A stretch of DNA of 64,000 nucleotides from Paractinoplanes ovalisporus (GTDB taxonomy: Bacteria > Actinomycetota > Actinomycetes > Mycobacteriales > Micromonosporaceae). The position numbers and the translations under genes are program-made. Of this stretch, positions 20,268-64,000 are shown one piece after another. The stretch is from positions 186,001 to 250,000 of the forward strand of contig NZ_JAENHP010000011.1 of NCBI RefSeq assembly GCF_016834655.1, read 5' to 3'. Below the pieces are notes generated by a model that saw only the letters and a program-made list of their open reading frames with translations, was not told the origin of the DNA and searched no databases. Every line of letters begins with the position of its first letter. Position 1 is the first letter of the stretch.

Positions 20268-21443
20268 ATGTCCACGACCGAACAGGACGCCGTCCCCTTC
20301 CTGCTGCGCGGGCCGGGCAAACCGTTCCCCCCGCCCGAATACGTGGAGATGCGCGGCCGCGAGGGACTGGCCCGGGCCGTGCTGCCCAGCGGGGCGCCGG
20401 TGTGGCTGGTGACCCGGCACGAGGACGTCCGCATGGTGCTCACCGATCGGCGGATCAGCTCCGACCCGACCCATGAGGGCTTTCCGCGCCCGTTGAAGAC
20501 CGGTGGGGTGCCGTCGGCCAAGGAGGTGCCGGGCTGGTTCGTCTCGCTCGACCCGCCCGAGCACGACCGGTTCCGCAAGGCGCTCATCCCCGAGTTCACC
20601 GTGCGGCGCATCCGCGAGCTGCGCCCGGCCATCCAGGACGTGGTCGACCGCAGCATCGACGCCATGCTGGCGAAGGGCACCGATGCCGACCTGGTCGAGG
20701 ACTTCGCCCTGTCGGTGCCGTCGCTGGTCATCTCGATGCTGCTCGGGGTGCCGCCCGTCGACCGCGATTTCTTCGAGGCCAAGACGAAGGTGCTCGTCAC
20801 CATCACGTCGACCGACGAGGAGCGTGACAGGGCCAGCGAGCACCTGCTGCGCTACATCAACCGGCTCATCACACTGCGCACCAAGCGCCCCGGCGACGAC
20901 CTGCTCAGCCGGCTCATCGCCAACGGCGTCTTCTCGCTGGAGGAGCTGTCGGGCGTGGCCATGCTGCTGCTCATCGCCGGGCACGAGACGACGGCCAACA
21001 ACATCGCCCTGGGCGCGGTGACGCTGCTGCAGAACCCGGAGTGGATCGGCGACGACCGGGCCGTCGAGGAGCTGCTGCGGCTGCACTCGGTGGCCGACAT
21101 CGTGGCCCTGCGGGTCGCGGTCGAGGACGTCGAGGTCGGCGGGCAGCTCATCCAGGCCGGCGAGGGCATCGTGCCGCTGATGGCCTCGGCCAACCACGAC
21201 GAGAAGCAGTTCGCCTGCCCGGCCCACTTCGACCCGAGCCGCTCGGCCCGCGCGCACGTCGCGTTCGGCTACGGCGTGCACCAGTGCCTCGGGCAGAACC
21301 TGGTGCGGGTCGAGATGGAGCTGGCCTATCGGACGCTGTTCGAGCGGGTGCCCACGCTGCGGCTGGCGGTGCCGGTCGAGGAGTTGCCCTTCAAGTACGA
21401 CGGCGTGCTGTACGGACTGCACGCCCTGCCGGTCACCTGGTAA
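20268..21443 (+). CDS. Cytochrome P450 (CYP105-like)
   Basis: This 391-residue soluble bacterial P450 probably hydroxylates or epoxidises the polyketide. Canonical features are the I-helix acid-alcohol pair in LLLIAGHETTANN (about 233-245), the K-helix ExxR in EELLRLHS, and the heme loop FGYGVHQCLGQNL (cysteine near 344). The region after the C-helix has LDPPEHDRFRKAL. GGAGG lies about 9 nt before ATG 20268. It sits between the glycosyltransferase and a 3Fe-4S-type ferredoxin, its probable electron donor, separated by 18 nt. No ferredoxin reductase is present, so a genomic one must serve. Confidence 0.95.
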   Translation: MSTTEQDAVPFLLRGPGKPFPPPEYVEMRGREGLARAVLPSGAPVWLVTRHEDVRMVLTDRRISSDPTHEGFPRPLKTGGVPSAKEVPGWFVSLDPPEHDRFRKALIPEFTVRRIRELRPAIQDVVDRSIDAMLAKGTDADLVEDFALSVPSLVISMLLGVPPVDRDFFEAKTKVLVTITSTDEERDRASEHLLRYINRLITLRTKRPGDDLLSRLIANGVFSLEELSGVAMLLLIAGHETTANNIALGAVTLLQNPEWIGDDRAVEELLRLHSVADIVALRVAVEDVEVGGQLIQAGEGIVPLMASANHDEKQFACPAHFDPSRSARAHVAFGYGVHQCLGQNLVRVEMELAYRTLFERVPTLRLAVPVEELPFKYDGVLYGLHALPVTW

Positions 21444-21461
21444 CCAACGGAGGAACTACCC

Positions 21462-21662
21462 ATGGCAGCCCGCATTGAGATCGAAGGGGACCGCTGCATC
21501 GGCGCCGCGCAGTGTGTGCTGTCCGCGGACAAGCTGTTCGACCAGGACGAGGACGGCTTCGTGGTGGTGCTGAACGGCGAGCCCGACGGCGAGGATCTGG
21601 AGGACGCCCGCACGGCCGCGATGATCTGCCCGTCGCAGTCCATCACGGTCGTCGAGGACTGA
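21462..21662 (+). CDS. Small 3Fe-4S-type ferredoxin, P450 partner
   Basis: This 66-residue ferredoxin is of the kind encoded next to CYP105-type P450s. The cluster-binding cysteines are in CIGAAQC (residues about 11-17) and a last CP pair (AMICPSQS, about 56). Only three cysteines are correctly placed, with Ala in the slot used by the second cysteine of 4Fe-4S proteins, so a 3Fe-4S cluster is expected. A strong GGAGGAA site precedes the ATG. It delivers electrons to the P450 just upstream and perhaps also to the convergent P450. The terminator hairpin follows 21 nt after the stop. Confidence 0.93.
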   Translation: MAARIEIEGDRCIGAAQCVLSADKLFDQDEDGFVVVLNGEPDGEDLEDARTAAMICPSQSITVVED

Positions 21663-21682
21663 ATTCCCTCTCGTGGAAAGAG

Positions 21683-21712
21683 ATCGGCCCGGGGCGGTTG
21701 CCCCGGGCCGAT
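21683..21712. terminator. Bidirectional rho-independent-like hairpin
   Basis: A perfect 13-bp inverted repeat (ATCGGCCCGGGGC / GCCCCGGGCCGAT) with a GGTT loop lies between the convergent ferredoxin and second P450 genes. There is no long T-run, as is common in actinomycetes. Because it lies between two stop codons facing each other, it can serve both operons. Confidence 0.88.
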
Positions 21713-21724
21713 TTCCGTTCACGT

Positions 21725-22918
21725 CTACCAGGAGACCGGCAGCTCGGCCAGCCCGCCGGCCAGGCGGCCGCCCGGGTGCCGGTGCAGCGACTCGTAGGGC
21801 ACGGCCAGCTTCAGCGTCGGAATGCGGCGGAACAGCGTGCTGTACGCGACGTGCAGCACGATCCGCACGAGCGGCGCCCCGGTGCAGTGGCGCATGCCGT
21901 AGCTGAAGGTGAAGTGCGGGTTGGGCGACCGGGTGACGCGGAACGCGAAGGGCTCCTCGAAGACCCGGGGGTCGTAGTTGGCCAGCGAGAAGTCGATCAT
22001 CACGAGCTCGCCCTGCCGGATCGTCCTCCCGTCGATCTCGATGTCCTCGTGGGCGTAGCGCGGCAGCACCGGCGAGCCGATGGTGGCCCGCAGCACCTCC
22101 TCGACCGCCTTCGCCATCACGTCGGGGTCGGCGGTGGCCAGGGCCAGCTGGTCGGGGTTGCGCAGGAACAGCGTGATGCCGTAGTCGATGTGGCTGGCCA
22201 GCCCGGACAGCCCGGTGAACAGCAGCGCCACGATGTGGGTGGCGATCTCCTGGTCGGGCAGGCCGGCCTCGACGAACCGGGAGACCACGTTGTCCCCGGG
22301 CTCGGCTCGCACCTGGGTCGCGATCCGCATGGCGAAGCCGAACAGGGTGTCCATGCCGACGTAGGAGTCGCCCTCGTCCTTCACGTTGCCGACCCGGTCC
22401 ATCATGCTGAGCAGCTCGACCCGGTCGCCACTGGGGATGCCCATCATGTCGCAGAGCGCGGCCTGCGAGAACGGCATCGAGAAGCCGCCGTGCAGGTCGG
22501 CCGGCTGCTCCCCGGCCAGGATGTCGTCGATCATCCGCTCGGCGATCGCCTCGACCCGGGCCCGCTGGTCGAGGACCCGGCGGGCGGCGAAGCTGCCGGT
22601 GTAGAGGCGCTGCTTCTTCATGTGCTCGTGGCGCTCGACGTCCGGCGGCGCGTCGGTGATGAGCATGTCGAGCATCGGGTTGTTGAGGAACTTGGGCGCG
22701 TTGGCCGGGTCGGGGTGCGAGCGGCCGAGCCGGGTGTCGCTGAGCAGAGCCTTGACCTCGGCGTGCCGGGTCACCAGCCAGGCCTCGTGCCCGGCCGGCG
22801 TGCGGATCTGACAGACGCCGGCCTGCTTCTGCAGGTCGAGCCGCAGGTCGCCGAACGTCATGATGGTCGGCTGGTCGAGGGTGACGAGCGGCAGCTCGTC
22901 ATGGGTGGTGGTAGTCAC
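21725..22918 (-). CDS. Cytochrome P450 with non-canonical I-helix
   Basis: This 397-residue P450 is translationally coupled to the thioesterase-bearing PKS: its GTG start overlaps the PKS stop as GTGA. The heme loop FSYGMRHCTG (cysteine near 352) and the ExxR motif in EEVLRAT are intact. However, the I-helix oxygen-activation segment reads LLFTGLSGLASHIDYG, without the usual Asp/Glu-Thr pair. Either the substrate assists proton delivery, as in EryF-like enzymes, or the reaction is not a plain hydroxylation. No dedicated ferredoxin adjoins it on its own strand. The target is unknown. The terminal position in the PKS operon suggests it works on the released macrolide or on a late carrier-bound chain. 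Confidence 0.92.
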   Translation of the reverse strand: MTTTTHDELPLVTLDQPTIMTFGDLRLDLQKQAGVCQIRTPAGHEAWLVTRHAEVKALLSDTRLGRSHPDPANAPKFLNNPMLDMLITDAPPDVERHEHMKKQRLYTGSFAARRVLDQRARVEAIAERMIDDILAGEQPADLHGGFSMPFSQAALCDMMGIPSGDRVELLSMMDRVGNVKDEGDSYVGMDTLFGFAMRIATQVRAEPGDNVVSRFVEAGLPDQEIATHIVALLFTGLSGLASHIDYGITLFLRNPDQLALATADPDVMAKAVEEVLRATIGSPVLPRYAHEDIEIDGRTIRQGELVMIDFSLANYDPRVFEEPFAFRVTRSPNPHFTFSYGMRHCTGAPLVRIVLHVAYSTLFRRIPTLKLAVPYESLHRHPGGRLAGGLAELPVSW

Positions 22919-25900
22919 TCGGCGCTCCTAAGCGTCAGGTCGGTCAGCCATTCGTCGATCATCTGAGCGGTCATCGCCGCGTCCTCCATGACCATGGCCA
23001 TGTGGTGGGTCGCGATCTCGCGGACCTCGTCGGCCGGCACCGCCGTGGCGACGCTCGACGCCGTCTCGAAGTCGGTGCCCTCGGCCTCCTGGGCGCAGCG
23101 GATCATCAGCTTGGGCACGGTCGGCTCGTCGCCGATGCCGGTCATCTTCACGAACCAGTGCGACATCGCCGACAGCCGCGCGCTGTTCATGCTGACCGCC
23201 GGCGAGTCCATGCTGGTGAAGTAGTTGTTGCTGGTCGCGTCGAAGTTGATGTTCTCGCTGTCGTCGTAGCGCAGGCTCAGCGTATCGAGCATGATGACGG
23301 CTTCCGGCCGTACGCCCCAGGTCTTCTCGAGGATCCCGGCCGCGAAGTAGGCGAGCGTGCCGCCCGAGGAATGCCCGATGAGCACGAACGGCTCGCCCTC
23401 GGAGGCGTGCAGCACGCTCTCGGCCACCACCCGGCCCGCGGCCTCAGTTGTCGCCGGAAGCGGCTCCCCCGGGGCGAACCCGACCAGCGGCAGGGCCGAG
23501 ACGTGACGCTTGCCGCGCAGGTGGGCGGCCATCCGGGCGTAAAGGTGGACGCCCGCGCTGGCCCCGGGCGAGCTGATGCAGATGAGGCGGGGCTCGCGGG
23601 AGCCGTCGGCCAGCGTCACCGCCTCGGGCAGCTCCTCGAGCTCGGCCGGCGACTCGAAACTGGGCCGCAGGGCGGCCACCGCGGAGAGCAGCCGCAGACC
23701 GGCCAGGGACTTGCCCTCGGCAACTGCCTTCTGGAACAGCTCGTGCACGGTCTCGCCGGCCGGCACCGCGACGGTGGTGACGGCAGCGGTCTCCCCCGGG
23801 CTCTGGCGCAGCTCGTCGGTCAGCACCCGCGCGAACGCGGCCGGGGTGCGGCTGTCGAACACGATCGACGTGGGCAGCCGCAGGCTCAGCGCGTCGGCCA
23901 GCTGGTTGCGCAGCTCGACGGCGATGAGCGAGTCGAAGCCCAGCTCCAGGAAGTCGCGCTGGGGGTCGAGGTCGGCCGCGTCGCCGTGGCCGAGCAGCTT
24001 GGCCGCCGTCTCGACCACCATCTGCTCGAGGAACGCCGTGCGGGCCTCCGGGTCGAGGGCATCGATGCGGTCGCGGACCGAGGCCGCGGCCCGGTCGGCC
24101 CGCACCACCGGACGGCTGCCGCTGCTGACGAGGTTGCGCAGCAGCGGCGGCACCTGGCCCTGAGCCGAGCGGGCGCCACCGGAGCTGAGGTTCAGCGCGG
24201 CCACCGCGGGCTCGGAACCGGCGACGGCGGCATCGAACGCGGCGTGCCCCTGGGCGGCCGTCAACGGCGGGAAACCCGAGCGGGCGATGCGTTCCAGGGC
24301 GGCCGCGCTCAGCTCGGCGGTCATGCCGGCCGACGGTTCCCACGGGCCCCACGCGATCGAGGTGGCGGCCCGCCCCTGGGCCCGGCGCTGCTCGGCCAGG
24401 GCGTCCAGGAACGAGTTGGCGGCGGCGTAGCTGCCCTGCCCGGCGCCGCCCATGATGCCGGCGACGGACGAGTAGAGCGCGAACACGGCCAGGTCGAGGC
24501 CGGCGGTCGCCTCGTGCAGATGCCAGGCGCCGTCGGCCTTCGGGGCGAGCACGGGGTCGATGCGGTCGGGGGTCAGCGAAGCGGCCAGGCCGTCGTCGAG
24601 AACCCCGGCCGTGTGGATGACGGCGGTCAGCGGGTGTTCGGCGGGCACGGAGGCGATCAGGGCGTCGACCGCCGCACGGTCGGTCACGTCGCAGGCCACC
24701 ACGGTGACGGCCTCGCCCAGCTCGGCCACCAGCTCGGGGGCGGAACCGCCGCGCGAGGCGAGCAGCAGGTGACGGACGCCCGCACTGCGCACCAGGTGGC
24801 GGGCCAGGTCGGCGCCGAGGCCCCCGGTGCCGCCGGTGATGAGCACGGTTCCTTCCGGGTCCCAGGCGCGCGGCTCGGGACGGTCGCCGGTCAGGGGCGT
24901 CAGCCTCGGCGCGTACGCGGTTCCGTTGCGGACGGCGACTTGCGGCTCCTCGCCGGTGAGCAGCCGGGGCAGCACCGCCGCGCTCAGCTCGGCCCGGTCG
25001 AGGTCGGCCAGCAGGAACCGGCCCGGGTTCTCGGACTGGGCCGAGCGCACCAGACCGGCCGCGGCCGCTCCGGCCAGGTCCACTTCGGATTCGCCCGGCA
25101 GCAGCACCGCGCCGCTCGTGACGAACACGACCCGGGCGGCCCGGAAACGCTCGTCGTTGACGGCCTCCAGCACGGTTTCGAGAGCGAATCGGGTCAGCGC
25201 GTGCGCGGCGGTGACCGGGTCGGCGCCGGGTTCGGGGATGAGCGGCACCACGAACACGTCGGGCCCGCTGCCGGCGCTCGACAGGGAATCGCCGTACGCG
25301 GAAACCGTCTGTCCAGCCGAATGGATCTTGAAGCTGAGGTCGAGCGGGTCGGTGCCGATGACACCCCAACTGCTCTGCACGCTCGCCGCGGGCACGGGCG
25401 AGGCGGTCCAGTCGACCCGGAACGAGGCGTTGACCGCGCCGGCCGCGCGGGCCGACGTGGTGCGCATCTCCAGTTCCTCGACCGAAACCACCGGAACGCC
25501 GCGGGAGTCGACCGCGGTGACCCGGACGGCGCCACCGGGCAGCGGGGTGAGCCGCACCCGCAGCGCGGTGGTGCCGGTGGTGTGCAGCGAGGCGCCGCGG
25601 AAATCGAACGGCAGACCCTTGCTCTGCTCGCCCAGGAAGACGATGGGGTGCAGCGCCGCGTCGAGCAGGGCCGGGTGCATCCCGTACGCGTCGGCGCCGC
25701 CGGCCGCCGCGGGCAGCTGCACATCGGCGTAGACCTCGCCGTCCCGCTTCCACGCCGCCCGTACGCCCTGGAACGCCTGCCCGTAGGCGAGTTTGGCGTG
25801 CGCGGCCAGCTGCTCGTAGAAGCCGTCCAGCTCGATCGGCTCGGCGCCCGGCGGCGGCCATGCGGTGGCGTCGAACGTGCCGGTCTGCTCCTCCTCGGCC

Positions 25901-28878
25901 AGCTCGCCGGTCGCGTGCTGCACCCACTCGCCGCCGTTCTCGGAATAGATGCCGATCCGCCGGTCGCTCACCCGCACCTGCACGGTGACCGCCTCGCGGG
26001 CCGGCAGCACCAGCGGCACGGCCAGGGTCAGCTGTTCGACGCGGGCACAGCCGGCCAGGTCGGCCGCGCGGACGGCCAGCTCGAGGAAACCGGTGCCGGG
26101 GAACAGGATCGAGCCGCCCACCACGTGGTCGGCCAGCCAGGGCTGCGCGGTCGTGGACAGGCGCCCGGTGAGCACGAGGTCGCCCGAGCCGGCCACGGTG
26201 ACCACGGCGCCGAGCAGCGGGTGCCCGGCCGGAGCGACGCCCAGGCTCGCCGGGTCGGTGGCGAAGCCGTTGCCACCGGCGGGCCAGTAGCGCTGCCGGT
26301 CGAACTGGTAGGACGGCAGCTCGACCACGCGGCCGCCGGTGCCGTCGAGGTAGGCGGCGAGGTCGACCGGCACACCCGAGACGTGCAGCCGGGCCAGGCC
26401 GGCGAGCAGAGCGTCCTCCTCGGGCCGGTCCTTGCGCAGCAGCGGGACGGCGACCGCGCCCTCGGGGGCGTTCTGTGCCGCGAGACCGCTCAGGGTGGCA
26501 TCCGGACCGATTTCCAAATACGCCGTGACACCGCGCTCGACCAGGCCGGTGATCGTGTCGGCGAACCGCACGGGCTCGCGCACCTGCCGCACCCAGTAGT
26601 CGGCGTCGGTCATGTCACCGGAGGACACGACCGGGATCACCGGTTCGTGGAAGGTGAGGCCCGTGACCACGTGCCGGAAGTCGTCGAGCATCGGGTCCAT
26701 CAGCACCGAGTGGAACGCGTGCGACACCGCGAGCCGCTTGGTCTTCTCGAACTTGGCGGCGATGGCCAGAACCTCGTCCTCGGCGCCGGAGACGACTACC
26801 GAGTCGGGGCCGTTGACCGCCGCGATGCTGACGTTGGGCGTGAGCTCGATCTGGCTCTCGGCGGCCTGGATCGCCACCATCGCGCCACCGGCCGGGAGTT
26901 CCCGCATCAGGCGGGCCCGGGCGGTGACCAGCGCGCAGGCGTCCTCGAGCGAGAGCACCCCGGCCACGTGCGCGGCCGCGATCTCGCCGATCGAGTGCCC
27001 GGCCACGAAGCCGGGCACGATCCCCCACGACTCGGCCTGGCGGTAGAGCGCCACCTCGACCGCGAACAGGGCGGGCTGGGTCCAGCCGGTGTCGTCGAGC
27101 AGGCCGGGGTTGCTGCCCCACATCACCTCGCGCAGCCTCGGGTCGAGGTGGGTGAACACCTCGTCGAGGGCGGCCGCGAACCGTGGGTGGGCGTCGTAGA
27201 GTTCGCGGCCCATGCCGAGGCGCTGCGAGCCCTGGCCGGAGAAGAGCGCGGCCAGGGGCCGGCGGGTGGCGACGCCGCGGGCGATCTCGGTGGCGCCGCC
27301 CGGCCCGGCGGCCAGCACGGCCCGGTGCGCGAACAAAGTGCGGGTGGTGCTCAGCGAGTGCGCGACGTCGACCGGGTCGGCGGAAACCGCTCGCAGCGCT
27401 TCGATCTGGCGGTCCAGCGCGGCCGCCGAGCGCGCCGAGACGGGCCAGGGCACGACCTTCGGCGTACGGGAAACGGTTGGTCTCGTGGTTTCCGGCGTCG
27501 CCGGCGCTTCCTCGATGATGACGTGGGCGTTGGTGCCGCTGACACCGAACGACGAGACGCCGGCCCGGCGCGGCCGCTCCCCCACCGGCCACGGCTCGGC
27601 CTCGGTCAGCAGGCGTACGGCTCCCGCTTTCCAGTCGACGTGGGTCGAGGGGCGGCTCACGTGCAGGGTGCGCGGCAGCTGGTGGTGGTGCAGCGCGAGC
27701 ACCATCTTGATGACACCGGCGACACCGGCCGCAGCCTGGGTGTGCCCGATGTGACTCTTGACCGCGCCGACCCGCAGCGGGGCCTCGGCCGGGCGGTTCT
27801 GCCCGTAGGCGGCGAGCAGGGCCTGGGCCTCGATCGGGTCGCCCAGCACGGTTCCGGTGCCGTGCGCCTCGACCGCGTCCACGTCGGCCGCGGTGAGCCC
27901 GGCCCGGGTCAGCGCCGCCTTGATGACCTGGATCTGGGCCGGCCCGTTGGGGGCGGTGAGCCCGTTCGAGGCGCCGTCCTGGTTGATCGCGCTGCTCTTG
28001 AGCACGGCGAGCACCGGGTGGCCGTGGCGCTGGGCGTCGGACAGCTTCTCCAGCACCAGCATGCCCGCGCCCTCCGACCAGCCGGTGCCGTCGGCGTCGT
28101 CGGAGAACGCCTTGCACCGCCCGTCCGGCGCGAGACCGCCCTGCCGGGTGAACCCGGCGAAGTTGGCCGCCGTGCTCATCACGGTCGCGCCGCCGGCCAG
28201 GGCCAGGGTGCACTCCCCGGCCCGCAGGGCCTGGCTCGCCAGGTGCATCGAGACCAGCGAGGACGAGCAGGCGGTGTCCACCGTGACGGCCGGGCCCTGG
28301 AAGCCGAACGTGTAAGAGAGCCGGCCCGAGATGACGCTGGCCGCGGTGCCGGTGCCGGCGTGCCCCTCGACGTCCTCGCCGCTCATCATCAGCACGTGGC
28401 CGTAGTCCTGGCCGTTGGTGCCGACGAAGACCCCGGTGCGACTGCCGCGCAGGGTCTGCGGGTCGATCCCGGCCCGTTCCACCGCCTCCCACGAGGTCTC
28501 CAGCAGCAGCCGCTGCTGCGGGTCCATGGCCAGGGCCTCGCGCGGTGAGACACCGAAGAACTCCGGGTCGAACTCGGCCGCGTCGAACAGGAATCCGCCC
28601 TGGAGGGTCGCGCTGTGCCCGCCGGCGTCACCGGCCAGCACGTCGAGGTTCCAGCCGCGGTCGCCCGGGAACGACGTGATCACGTCGTGGTCGCCCGAGA
28701 CCACCTGCCAGAACTGCTCGGGGGTGGTCACCCCGCCCGGCATCCGGCAGGCCATGCCGACGATGGCGACCGGCTCGTGCGCGCCGGCCTCGGCCCGCTC
28801 CAGTTTCTGCCGGGTCTCGTGCAGGTCCGCCGTGACCCACTTGAGGTACTCGACGAGCTTTTCTTGGTCGTCCGGCAC
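22915..28878 (-). CDS. Terminal type I PKS: KS-AT-DH-KR-ACP-TE
   Basis: This is the last extension module and chain-release thioesterase. The open frame continues upstream of 28878, but GTG at 28878 is chosen because AGGAAGGG lies 7 nt before it, the upstream gene ends at 28904, and the protein then begins with a docking helix (KLVEYLKWVTADLHETRQKL). Length is 1987 residues. KS spans 36-459 (Cys near 203). AT spans 546-863 (GHSIGE 628, HAFHS 719; malonyl). DH is intact (HVVGGSILFP near 919, Asp near 1071). KR is B-type (LDD) with GGTGGLG near 1349 and Tyr near 1483. ACP Ser is near 1648. TE is near 1765-1987 with the GHSSGG serine near 1836, the MLDT aspartate near 1862 and THH histidine near 1957. 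It should install a 2,3-double bond and release the chain, probably as a macrolactone. The stop overlaps the P450 start. Confidence 0.95.
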   Translation of the reverse strand: MPDDQEKLVEYLKWVTADLHETRQKLERAEAGAHEPVAIVGMACRMPGGVTTPEQFWQVVSGDHDVITSFPGDRGWNLDVLAGDAGGHSATLQGGFLFDAAEFDPEFFGVSPREALAMDPQQRLLLETSWEAVERAGIDPQTLRGSRTGVFVGTNGQDYGHVLMMSGEDVEGHAGTGTAASVISGRLSYTFGFQGPAVTVDTACSSSLVSMHLASQALRAGECTLALAGGATVMSTAANFAGFTRQGGLAPDGRCKAFSDDADGTGWSEGAGMLVLEKLSDAQRHGHPVLAVLKSSAINQDGASNGLTAPNGPAQIQVIKAALTRAGLTAADVDAVEAHGTGTVLGDPIEAQALLAAYGQNRPAEAPLRVGAVKSHIGHTQAAAGVAGVIKMVLALHHHQLPRTLHVSRPSTHVDWKAGAVRLLTEAEPWPVGERPRRAGVSSFGVSGTNAHVIIEEAPATPETTRPTVSRTPKVVPWPVSARSAAALDRQIEALRAVSADPVDVAHSLSTTRTLFAHRAVLAAGPGGATEIARGVATRRPLAALFSGQGSQRLGMGRELYDAHPRFAAALDEVFTHLDPRLREVMWGSNPGLLDDTGWTQPALFAVEVALYRQAESWGIVPGFVAGHSIGEIAAAHVAGVLSLEDACALVTARARLMRELPAGGAMVAIQAAESQIELTPNVSIAAVNGPDSVVVSGAEDEVLAIAAKFEKTKRLAVSHAFHSVLMDPMLDDFRHVVTGLTFHEPVIPVVSSGDMTDADYWVRQVREPVRFADTITGLVERGVTAYLEIGPDATLSGLAAQNAPEGAVAVPLLRKDRPEEDALLAGLARLHVSGVPVDLAAYLDGTGGRVVELPSYQFDRQRYWPAGGNGFATDPASLGVAPAGHPLLGAVVTVAGSGDLVLTGRLSTTAQPWLADHVVGGSILFPGTGFLELAVRAADLAGCARVEQLTLAVPLVLPAREAVTVQVRVSDRRIGIYSENGGEWVQHATGELAEEEQTGTFDATAWPPPGAEPIELDGFYEQLAAHAKLAYGQAFQGVRAAWKRDGEVYADVQLPAAAGGADAYGMHPALLDAALHPIVFLGEQSKGLPFDFRGASLHTTGTTALRVRLTPLPGGAVRVTAVDSRGVPVVSVEELEMRTTSARAAGAVNASFRVDWTASPVPAASVQSSWGVIGTDPLDLSFKIHSAGQTVSAYGDSLSSAGSGPDVFVVPLIPEPGADPVTAAHALTRFALETVLEAVNDERFRAARVVFVTSGAVLLPGESEVDLAGAAAAGLVRSAQSENPGRFLLADLDRAELSAAVLPRLLTGEEPQVAVRNGTAYAPRLTPLTGDRPEPRAWDPEGTVLITGGTGGLGADLARHLVRSAGVRHLLLASRGGSAPELVAELGEAVTVVACDVTDRAAVDALIASVPAEHPLTAVIHTAGVLDDGLAASLTPDRIDPVLAPKADGAWHLHEATAGLDLAVFALYSSVAGIMGGAGQGSYAAANSFLDALAEQRRAQGRAATSIAWGPWEPSAGMTAELSAAALERIARSGFPPLTAAQGHAAFDAAVAGSEPAVAALNLSSGGARSAQGQVPPLLRNLVSSGSRPVVRADRAAASVRDRIDALDPEARTAFLEQMVVETAAKLLGHGDAADLDPQRDFLELGFDSLIAVELRNQLADALSLRLPTSIVFDSRTPAAFARVLTDELRQSPGETAAVTTVAVPAGETVHELFQKAVAEGKSLAGLRLLSAVAALRPSFESPAELEELPEAVTLADGSREPRLICISSPGASAGVHLYARMAAHLRGKRHVSALPLVGFAPGEPLPATTEAAGRVVAESVLHASEGEPFVLIGHSSGGTLAYFAAGILEKTWGVRPEAVIMLDTLSLRYDDSENINFDATSNNYFTSMDSPAVSMNSARLSAMSHWFVKMTGIGDEPTVPKLMIRCAQEAEGTDFETASSVATAVPADEVREIATHHMAMVMEDAAMTAQMIDEWLTDLTLRSAE

Positions 28879-28885
28879 GTCAGGG

Positions 28886-28893
28886 CCCTTCCT
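28886..28893 (-). promoter_or_regulatory. Ribosome binding site fixing the terminal PKS start
   Basis: AGGAAGGG on the minus strand lies 7 nt before GTG 28878 and 10 nt after the upstream stop. It decides between this start and a spurious start farther upstream inside the preceding gene. Confidence 0.75.
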
Positions 28894-28903
28894 GGTCCGC
28901 ACG

Positions 28904-64000
<35,097 letters not shown>

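Noticed and set aside
22915..23700. Thioesterase as a separate type II editing enzyme
   Set aside because: It is in frame with the terminal ACP with no start codon or ribosome site between them, so it is the C-terminal domain of the PKS.

Overview
The window is a slice of one very large modular type I polyketide synthase (PKS) cluster from a high-GC actinomycete. The evidence is strong G/C preference at third codon positions, GTG starts with GGAGG-like ribosome sites, 4-bp GTGA/ATGA gene overlaps, CYP105-like P450s with a small ferredoxin, and a LAL-type LuxR regulator. The genus (Streptomyces, Actinoplanes, Micromonospora or other) cannot be fixed from the sequence. Almost every base belongs to a gene, and no gene-free stretch exceeds about 215 bp. 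I saw no rRNA, tRNA, CRISPR array, insertion sequence or origin.

Layout. 1-12306 (minus strand): a loading PKS (4759-12306) made of an acyl-CoA ligase, a dead KR and an ACP, followed by extension module 1; then a second PKS (KS-AT-DH-KR-ACP) that runs off the left edge. 12307-12518: divergent promoter region. 12519-16229 (plus): a starter cassette of chorismatase, class II DAHP synthase and MhpA-like flavin hydroxylase. 16237-18795 (minus): LAL regulator. 18886-21662 (plus): glycosyltransferase, P450, ferredoxin. 21683-21712: terminator hairpin between convergent operons. 21725-64000 (minus): an operon of PKS (three complete modules plus one partial, running off the right edge), PKS (four modules), PKS (one module plus thioesterase) and a second P450, each overlapping or nearly touching the next.

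How it works together (inference). DAHP synthase raises shikimate flux. The chorismatase carries the two residues I recall as typical of the Hyg5 type, so it should make 3-hydroxybenzoate. The CoA-ligase loading module activates this acid, and the chain grows from malonyl-CoA only: all ten complete ATs carry GHS[I/V]G and HAFH. The assembly line starts in the middle of the window, leaves to the left, and its last modules return from the right edge to a terminal thioesterase. Read back from the carboxyl end, the terminal modules predict 2,3-ene, 5-OH, 7-CH2, 9-OH, 10,11-ene, 13-OH, 15-oxo, 17-OH and 19-OH on an unbranched chain. The flavin hydroxylase, two P450s and the glycosyltransferase would then tailor it. 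The likely product is a large glycosylated polyol macrolide, or related polyketide, with a meta-hydroxyphenyl-derived end group.

Points of interest: an eroded DH and two dead KRs that change the predicted product; a second P450 without the usual I-helix acid-alcohol pair; a TTA (bldA-type) codon in the DAHP synthase gene; mirror-image promoter elements; and tandem-repeat linkers confined to one module.
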